Assembly (NCBI GenBank): GCA_039029935.1
Contig: JBCCFC010000467.1
Coordinates: forward strand, 1-9,443
Length of the DNA: 9,443 nucleotides
Origin: G039029935 sp039029935
GTDB taxonomy: Bacteria > Chloroflexota > Anaerolineae > Caldilineales > Caldilineaceae
Direction of reading: 5' to 3'
Positions 1-7,000 of the stretch are shown one piece after another; positions within the stretch are counted from its first letter, which is position 1; every line of letters starts with the position of its first letter. A program made the translations under genes and the position numbers. The notes below the pieces were generated by a model. It was not told the origin of the DNA and made no database searches. It saw only the letters and a program-made list of their open reading frames with translations.

Positions 1-24
1 ATTTTATCAAGAATATTTCTATAT

Positions 25-53
25 TTTACATATAAAAATTATTTTTATATCAT
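25..53 (+). promoter_or_regulatory. Candidate sigma-70 promoter for the XRE regulator
   Basis: TTTACA (25-30) resembles the -35 consensus TTGACA in five of six bases. After exactly 17 bases, TATCAT (48-53) matches the -10 consensus TATAAT in five of six. Transcription would start near 60 and give an untranslated leader of about 120 bases before the ATG at 182. The whole 1-120 stretch is very A+T-rich, so a chance match is a real risk. The exact 17-base spacing and the palindrome filling the spacer raise my confidence. No better promoter was seen closer to the gene. Confidence 0.45.
30..50. repeat. Perfect 10-bp-arm palindrome inside the promoter spacer
   Basis: The left arm ATATAAAAAT (30-39) and right arm ATTTTTATAT (41-50) are perfect reverse complements around a single central T. 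The site lies between the proposed -35 and -10 hexamers and touches both, which is the usual place for a repressor operator. Helix-turn-helix dimers of the XRE type bind two-fold symmetric sites, so autoregulation by the gene at 182 is a reasonable guess. An A+T-only palindrome can also arise by chance in such DNA or be part of a terminator for an upstream gene outside the window. Confidence 0.5.
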
Positions 54-181
54 AAGAGAAAATCAAAATAATTTACGAATATATATTTAATTCGCAAACT
101 ATCTTTGTTTGTCAAAAATCTAGCCAATGGATACCTCGTCTTTCGGTTCTTTTATCACTATAGGAATGAGGAGCAGATAGC

Positions 182-439
182 ATGAACACCACTACACAAA
201 AGAAAATCGACGAAATTTATCATCAATTTGGACACAGTGTACGTACCATTCGACGTGCCAATAACTGGACCCAAGCCGACCTCGCAAAACGAGCGGAGAT
301 GAACAAAACCTACTTGGTCCGTATCGAGGCGGGTGACAACAATGTCACGCTACGAACGGCACAGCGGCTTGCCTGTGCGTTGGATGTCGAGTTAACGACA
401 TTGATTCGCGGTGTCTCTATCACCGTGAACCCCATGTAA
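182..439 (+). CDS. Small XRE-family helix-turn-helix transcriptional regulator
   Basis: This 85-residue protein is almost entirely a Cro/C1-type (HTH_3, XRE) DNA-binding domain, and should act in the cytoplasm as a dimeric regulator. The fold spans about residues 17-75. Visible hallmarks are the helix-2 start W-T-Q31-A-D-L-A, the turn around A38-E-M, the recognition helix N41-K-T-Y-L-V-R-I-E49, and the conserved E-x-G (E49-A-G51) that begins the next turn. There is no sensor, protease or kinase domain, so any signal input must come from a partner or from protein level. The ATG at 182 is preceded by GAGGAG (168-173) at an 8-base spacing, which fixes the start. A promoter with an embedded palindrome lies about 130 bases upstream. 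The next real gene is over 400 bases away, so it is probably a single-gene unit. Its target is unknown; it could be itself, the giant surface gene, or a chromosomal locus. Small stand-alone XRE proteins can also be antitoxins, but no toxin partner is visible here. Confidence 0.9.
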   Translation: MNTTTQKKIDEIYHQFGHSVRTIRRANNWTQADLAKRAEMNKTYLVRIEAGDNNVTLRTAQRLACALDVELTTLIRGVSITVNPM

Positions 440-460
440 AGTTATTGCTTTCGCCAATCA

Positions 461-486
461 GCCAGTCAGCGAATTCGTTGGCTGGC
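461..486 (+). other. Stem-loop 21 bases after the XRE stop codon
   Basis: GCCAGTCAGC (461-470) can pair with GTTGGCTGGC (477-486) over ten base pairs, two of them G-U, around the six-base loop GAATTC. It sits where a 3' end structure of the XRE transcript would be expected. No run of T follows, so it is not a canonical intrinsic terminator. It may instead be an mRNA 3' stabiliser or a weak terminator. Confidence 0.4.
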
Positions 487-514
487 AATACCTATCCAAT
501 CCACATCAACTGCC

Positions 515-531
515 ATCATGTTTATATGACC
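515..531. repeat. Candidate regulatory site, copy 1 (ATCATG-N5-ATGACC)
   Basis: ATCATG (515-520) and ATGACC (526-531) are separated by five bases. The inner TCAT/ATGA pair is an inverted repeat. The same two blocks recur at 780-795 with a four-base spacer. This could be an operator pair in the gap between the regulator and the surface gene, but short A+T-rich matches are easily produced by chance. Confidence 0.25.
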
Positions 532-642
532 ACACCAGAAGGAATCACCACGTTGGCCTCTGTTTGCATACATTTTTTGCAATGTTCACATATGCCTTCA
601 CATACGTTGCTTCATGGCAATTTATAAATACCCTATACAAGC

Positions 643-657
643 ATGATAAATAATCAT
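643..657. repeat. Short inverted repeat ATGAT-N5-ATCAT
   Basis: ATGAT (643-647) and ATCAT (653-657) are perfect reverse complements separated by AAATA. The size and symmetry fit a small helix-turn-helix operator, and the place fits a promoter region for the giant gene. There is no independent support. Confidence 0.25.
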
Positions 658-779
658 AAAACATACAAAAAACATTAGAAATGCTAAAGTAAAATTTTAA
701 AAGAATCACAAAGTTTTACAAGACGATTGACTTACATACAAGAGATATATGGCTGAATCGCTGAACATAAATTTTTGTT

Positions 780-795
780 ATCATGCCATATGACC
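780..795. repeat. Candidate regulatory site, copy 2 (ATCATG-N4-ATGACC)
   Basis: ATCATG (780-785) and ATGACC (790-795) repeat the two blocks of the 515-531 site with a spacer one base shorter. It lies about 60 bases upstream of the leader ORF, a sensible distance for controlling the giant gene. It overlaps TATCAT (779-784), the same hexamer as the proposed XRE -10, but no -35 was found at the right distance. Confidence 0.25.
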
Positions 796-836
796 CTTAC
801 GTAAACAATTTAGTTGTTAAACTGAGTACAAAAAAT

Positions 837-880
837 GAGGAGGCATCAAAAAAATGAGTGACACCATAACGACAAAGGAG
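837..880 (+). promoter_or_regulatory. Two successive ribosome binding sites before the giant gene
   Basis: GAGGAGG (837-843) is a near-complete Shine-Dalgarno and lies 10 bases before the ATG at 854, which opens a 13-codon frame. AAAGGAG (874-880) lies 5 bases before the ATG at 886 and 14 before the in-frame ATG at 895. The second site supports 886 as the start of the giant gene, since its reading frame is closed by a TGA at 859-861 and has no earlier ATG. Two good sites 30 bases apart, in different frames, are unusual. Confidence 0.7.
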
Positions 881-895
881 ATAAAATGGCTTTAA
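854..895 (+). CDS. Possible 13-residue leader peptide overlapping the giant gene
   Basis: A short frame reads MSDTITTKEIKWL and stops at TAA (893-895). It has the stronger of the two Shine-Dalgarno sequences in this region, 10 bases upstream. It runs into the giant gene in another frame: it covers the ATG at 886, and its stop shares the A at 895 with the in-frame ATG of Met4 (a TAATG overlap), the arrangement typical of translational coupling. I do not recognise the peptide, and it contains no run of regulatory codons of the kind seen in attenuation leaders. Alternatives are that it is not made, or that a -1 slip at AAAA (883-886) joins it to the giant protein as an N-terminal extension, since the frame change lands exactly on ATG 886. 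Coding status is uncertain. Confidence 0.35.
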   Translation: MSDTITTKEIKWL

Positions 896-1029
896 TGAAC
901 AACGAACGTAAACGAAGACTATCAAAAATGGCTTACGATAGCAGGCGCATACTTGGGATGTTGTTGTTGGCACTGTCGATATGGGGAGGACTGTCCGTTT
1001 TCACAGTGAACACGGTCCATGCCTCTGCC
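886..1029 (+). other. Signal peptide of the giant surface protein
   Basis: Residues 1-21 form a long positively charged n-region (R8-K-R-R11, K14, R20-R21). Residues 22-41 form the hydrophobic core (I-L-G-M-L-L-L-A-L-S-I-W). Small residues follow in V44-H-A46-S-A48, offering signal peptidase I cleavage after A46 or A48. The n-region is longer than usual, so an internal start at Met15 is conceivable, but no ribosome binding site precedes it. There is no lipobox cysteine and no twin-arginine motif followed by the usual FLK. Confidence 0.85.
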
Positions 1030-4000
1030 ACGATGCGGAATGCCATTGACCTTGCACATACAGCGGGTAGCCATGCATCAACGGACATCGACCTCATCAC
1101 CAACATCGACAGCGATAAGATGACCGTTATCGATGTTGGAACCTATGTGTTCACAGCGACCGTTGAAAATCGCGGTCCTGCGACAGCACTCAATGCACAC
1201 TGGTTATTGGAATGGGGCAACGGGCAAGTAATCACCACGACTATCGCGCCTTCCTGTAGCAGTACCGCTGGTGCTGTTTGCCCTGCGACCTTCCCCACAA
1301 CGTTTGACGGTTTGGGCGGGACCATCAGCACAACCATTCCATCGATGCCAGCCGATTCCACCATGACACTTGTGTGGGAGATAGAGATTGCGGGCATTTG
1401 TGGGGAAGGCTGTTTGCCAGGTGACGGTATCTACCGCGCAATCTCCACCGTCACCCCCAATGCCCAAACAGACGCTATCCCAGAGAGTAACCTTGCAGAC
1501 ATCAACTATGGTGTGACAGGCGGCGCGTACAGCTACGATATCGCAGAATCCGTTTTGCGCTATGAAAATAGCATTGGTGGCACGGTTGGCACACCTGTTT
1601 CCGGTGGGTCCATCGTCTACCAAGTCATCTTGACCAACGACGGCATTGAAGACATGACAGATGTTGGTTTCTCTGTTGTCTCTGGTGCGGATGAAGGCAA
1701 TGGTACTGCCATTGTCTACAACCCTAGCTTTAGCTCCCCGGGCGGTAATGGGAAAGATGAATACGCACCTGGCACACTGCCGACAAATATTACATGCGTT
1801 GGCGCAACCAACGGCGCAATCTGCCCCACAAATGGCTTAGTCGCTAGCACATATAACCCCATGTACGGCAATTCCAATCGGGATGGTTTTCTTCCCGGTC
1901 GCACCCGCGCAGCCGCAGCAGACCCTGGTGGCAACCCGGCCTCAACGCTCACCTTTGAGTATCGTGTCGCTATCGGTGACATCACCTGTAGCTCAGATGC
2001 AGCACACTATCGCACCATCCTCAATGAAGTCAGCTTGTATGGCCCTGCCGAAACGCCACTGGCTCTTCCAGATGCCGACGGTGTCTCTTCGGACAATGAA
2101 GTGGAACTACCTGTCAACGTGACAACACCTGTCTGTCCGGCCTATGACATATTGGTGCAAATCGATGAGCCAGCCGCACAATCAACAGGCGGTGTGGATG
2201 AAATGACAACCTATGTCTATACGGTGACCGTTACCAACAATGGCACAGATACCGCACTTGACCTCCCCTTCCGCTTTGGCCTACACCATACGCACCAGTA
2301 CCTCAATCCAACCTATTTGTCACCTCAAACCAGCCAATGGGATAATTTCTTCACGGTAAACAGTTCCGTTAGCTGTATCCAAACAAGCGGCACACCAACC
2401 TGCCCTGCCAGCTACACCGTGCAAGCACAAGAGGTACTTACGGCGTCGCTGAACAGTATAGAATACGAATTCAGTAATCGGATGTCGTTGCCAGACCTCT
2501 CAGCCGTCATCCCCTCGTTGGCGGGTGGTGAAACACTCACCTTCATCATTACGGGTGATGCGGGTCAGCTTAACATCTGTGGTGAGCCTTACTACTTTGA
2601 TGTCTACGCAGACGCCGTGCCAGTAAATCCCCTTGAGGAAACGTTAATCGAAATCTCAGCCTACACTTGGCAAGCCTACTTTGATCACTTATCTGGTCCG
2701 GGTGCGTACTATGGCAACAACGGTGACTACATTCAAACCCAATGGGATACGGGTACGGGCGGTTGTCCAGCGGGAGAGACGTTTGATGTCTCTGTCCTTG
2801 GCACAGGCCCCTTCCCAGACGCCGCTAGCACCACGCCAATGGCGGGTCCACACAACCCTGGTGACCTTATCTACTTCCGCATTCGAGGCAGTAACCTTGA
2901 CGATATCGGCGGTGATGTAGACTTCCTTAATCCGACCACCCTAGCGAATGATGGCCTCTATCTGACAATACGACACCAAATGTATTTCGCATTCCCACGA
3001 TTTGAATTTGATTATAGTGTCCCGTATGGTTATTTGGAGGGCGTGCCAAATCTGAATGACCCGAATGATCCATTGTCTGGCACCGACAATCTTGGTGTAC
3101 CATGGTCTGCCGTACAGGGTGCAGGGATGCAATGCTTGGGCACAACGGGTGCCGCGCTATGCCCAGTCACCACAGATGAAGTCTCCTTCAATGTAAATGG
3201 AAACGATTGGGATAGATACAGGGGTTCTTTTCTCACCTATCCTTCCAGAGATAGCCTTACCTCTAATGCAATTGGCGGATTCACCGATTATGGAGATCAA
3301 TCGCTCCACATGCCTGAAGATAGCAGTATTGAGATTCTCCTCCCATACCGTATACCACCGCTTGACTCAAATGAGCCTTGCACGCCGGGTGGTGGTCTGC
3401 AAGACGTCACCCTTATTTCAGATATAACGCCCGCAATGCCAGAGGAAGTAAAACATCTCTACAATAACCGCAATGCGGTTAACGACCGCGACAGACTTGA
3501 ATTCCAGGTCGCCATCCCCGATTGTGCCGTTGCGTTAGACATCGAGAAGCGGACCATTATTCCTGCAAATGGCGACCCCATTCCAAGAGACGGTATTCTC
3601 CGCTACGAAGTCGATCTCATCTATCCAACTGCTGCGACAGGTGCCTTGGATGTCGCTCGCTTTACAGACATACCCAGTTCGTCCACATCCAATGTTGAGT
3701 TAATCAATGTGGTGAGTTGTACTGTCATCGCGGGGAACGCACAATGCCCCGCCAACATCCCAATCGGCCAAATGCTGATGCAAGATGGCTCACTCACATC
3801 CATCACCGCTGGCACCATTGACGCCCGCTGGGGAACACCGGGGGCAGCCAATGTCGCTGGTGGTGCCGCCTTTGAACCCGGCAGTACAGTGCGCGTCGTG
3901 CTGGAGGCACAGGCAATTGGCAACTTAAAAGGGGATGTCGATGTCGATAATGACGCCACCTTTGGCTCTGACCCAGACAGCAGCATTGTTGGCGCAGTAC

Positions 4001-7000
4001 TCCTCGCCGAGGCGGATGTTTCAGACTCATCATCGACCAATAATCAATTTGTTTTGCAACAGAAAGTAGGGCCAACCGACGCAGCGCAAGGTGAACTCCT
4101 GACCTTCACCATTGATGTCATGAACAACGGTATCAACGATGCAACAAGCTCCTATATCACAAACACCGTGCCTGCTGCATTGCTCGCCAACAACCCAGCC
4201 GGATTCACCAACATTGTTTGTACGCCATTGACCACCGTACCACCGCTGTTGCCATTCCCAAGCATTGCCGATTGCGCCAATGTCACCATCACCAACAACG
4301 GTGCAGGTGGCTACCAAATTGACATGACAGGTAGCTGGCCCGCCTACTCTGGCTACCAGTTTACCTTCAACGCCAACGCACCCGCCGCTGGGACCTCGTT
4401 CGACAATGAGGCGTACCTTGTCGGGCCAGACCCGTTGGTTGTCAACTTTGGGTTGAATCAAATCTCCACTGTCAATGTGCGTACGCCAGACTTCACCATC
4501 AGCGGCAATGTCTACCACGACACCGACCGTCTCACTGATTTTATGGTCGATGGCACAGGCATCAACAACCCTGACGGCCAGCAGATTTATGCCTATCTGG
4601 TTGTTGACTCCTCCGACCTCATCTCACAGGTGGTAGCGGTCGATGCCAACGGTCAATTTACCTTTACAGGGCTATCCGGTGGTATCGGCTATGATGTCAT
4701 CATCAGCATTGACAGTGCCAATGTGGGCGACTCAGAGCCATCAGTGAACCTACCCGGTGACTGGGTGCTGGTGGGTGAATATGATCCACAGGAGGATGAT
4801 ATCGACTATTCACCCGGTGGCAACGTGGACCTTGACCCGCTCACCGCAGATGTCACCAATGTTGATTTTGGCATTGATGATGGTGGGCTGACCACCTACT
4901 CGGTCAGCGGGACAGTCTATCACGACATGGATCGTCTGACGGACAATATGGTCGATGGTACAGGCATTAACGCACCGGATGGTCAACAGATTTATGCCTA
5001 TCTGCTCATTGATTCAACGGATGTGGTCACACGCACCATGCCCATCAACCCTGATGGCACATACAGCTTTACAGGGCTACCATCGGGCATCTCGTATGAC
5101 GTTGCCATCAGCACACAAATGCTCAATTTTGGCGACACCCTGCTTTCGGATACAGACCCACCAACTGCCTTTGTTAATCTGCCAACGGGTTGGTTCCTGA
5201 CAGGTGAATTGGATGGTCAAGAAAATTCACTGGATACATCACCAGAAGGCAACGTTGATCTCAGCGTATTGATTAATGATGTGGTCAACGTCGATTTTGG
5301 CATTGATGAGTATTTCGAGGCGACGCTCTGTCCGGCTGGGTACGATGGAGTGGCCTTTGCATGGGACGATGGCACAGGGGCGGGCTACGACTGGCCGAGC
5401 GGTTCAACCAGCATGATGTATACGCTCAACTTCACCGACAGTTTGGGGTTGTCACGGTCGATTGATGCCACGCTGACGCTGAGTGACCCGCACAACCGCA
5501 ATGCGGATGCCGATGTGCGCAACCCACATCCATACGATGACAATGACAGTTGTAATGATGATGGTGACATGGGCGAATATGGGCTGGTAGGCACACTCAA
5601 TGACCCTTGGGACTCGGACTGTAACCAGCCCGATACACAGACCAATGGCGACTTTGGCGATGGCTATCTGACCATGCGGATGCTCTCGGTTGATCACCTA
5701 GAAACGATGACCTTTACCATGAATTTCTCGGAACCAGCATTGGTCGCTAACTTCTTGGTCTCAGATATTGATGCTAACGGTTTGCTTGAGGAATCCGACA
5801 ACTTTGAGCGCCCTGGTGACTCCTATCAAGATGAGCTTGTCTTCACCGCGATGGACACAGGGGGGTCCAGTGTGCCCTTGACCATTCATGCTGGTGGCTC
5901 CACCATTATCGATGGGCAGTCTGTACGCAGTTCCTACATCCTCACCGACGATATAAGCCTATCACCGGAAGCAGGCGAAGGCAGCATCTTGGTCAGTGCG
6001 ACCGATCTGGTCAGTTCCTTTAGCTGGGCCTACTCCAATGGTGAGGATGATGCCGCTGCCGAGCAAGCTAATGCAGGCACATATAGCTGGTGGTCTGGGG
6101 CCAATGGCGCAACCAACGGCGTCAGCGATGACCATGCAGTGCGTGTCTCTGGCTTCACCATATGTGTCCCGCCAGCGAGTGTTGCTGTCGAAAAAATCCG
6201 TAACACACCAGACCCTGTGTTCCCCGGCGCGGCCATCACATTTACGGTTCGCATTACCAACACAGGCACAAGCACCATCACAACACTGCCATTGACCGAC
6301 ACCTATAGCACCGCCTATCTGACCTATGTCGGGTTGCGCACCACGCCGGAATCAGACAGTACAGCCAATAACGGCCAGATTGTGTGGAGCGACTTGACGC
6401 AAGCTGTACCCAATGGATTTGGCATCGACTTAGGGCCGGGTGATGTGTTTGATGTGGTAGTTGAGTTTGTGGCAGCACTGGACACAACATCCCTGCCCAA
6501 TAGCTGGACGGTCAACACGGCGCAGGTCTACACACACACTGTGACGGATACCGTGCGCATCTTTGCACCAACCAATGTGGTGTTGAGCAGCCGCGATGTT
6601 GCCATGACCAACGATGGGGTTCAGCTATCCTGGTCAACCGTTGACGAAACCGAGTTGATAGGCTTCCATGTGATGACCATTGATGCGCAGAGTGGCGAAT
6701 ATATGATGTTGACGGATGAAACCGAGATGATTATGGCGCAACAGGCTGGGCTTTCTGCGGGTGCAGACTATACTCATGCTATCAATGCCCAGATAAGCGG
6801 GGAGACACACTATGTACTGGCCTTGGTCATGGCTGATGGCACACAGCAGATGATGGACATGGGTGTACCTGCGCAGGCAATGTGGACGGTCTATTTGCCT
6901 GTCCTGCGGCATAGGAATCACGTGATGGCTTCGAGCATGACTGATGATGCACATTCGCAGATGGAGAGCGGAACGGTACGCCAAGCACCAAGTGTGTGGA

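Larger units (their letters stand above)
440..853. other. Gene-free, A+T-rich intergenic region
   Basis: I see no convincing gene here on either strand. One open frame (TTG at 445 to 627) lacks a Shine-Dalgarno and resembles nothing. The region holds a stem-loop just after the XRE gene (461-486), two similar short sites (515-531 and 780-795), and two small inverted repeats: ATGAT/ATCAT at 643-657 and AACAA/TTGTT at 804-818. A+T content climbs strongly from about 600 onward. I could not find a promoter with both hexamers at good spacing for the giant gene: TTGACT at 727-732 is a good -35 but has no -10 at 16-18 bases. The length suggests a regulated leader or an unmatched promoter class. Confidence 0.7.

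Noticed and set aside
76..94. CGAAT/ATTCG inverted repeat upstream of the XRE gene
   Set aside because: Only five-base arms with a nine-base gap in A+T-rich DNA; it is weaker than the palindrome at 30-50.
155..164. TCACTATAGG, matching the downstream half of a phage T7-type promoter
   Set aside because: Only ten bases match, the upstream half is absent, and no phage genes are nearby. Treated as chance.
445..627. 60-residue frame from TTG directly after the XRE gene
   Set aside because: It has a TTG start, no Shine-Dalgarno, unlike composition, and overlaps a stem-loop. The Cys/His content (HINCHHV) does not form a known zinc motif.
727..732. TTGACT as a -35 box for the giant gene
   Set aside because: No acceptable -10 hexamer lies 16-18 bases downstream; the nearest TATATG is only 13 bases away.
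835..861. Eight-codon frame from the ATG at 835
   Set aside because: It overlaps the Shine-Dalgarno itself and has no binding site of its own, so initiation there is unlikely.
4498..5307. Tandem repeats as a CRISPR or mobile element signature
   Set aside because: The repeats are in-frame protein domains with a 405-base period and no spacers, terminal inverted repeats or transposase.
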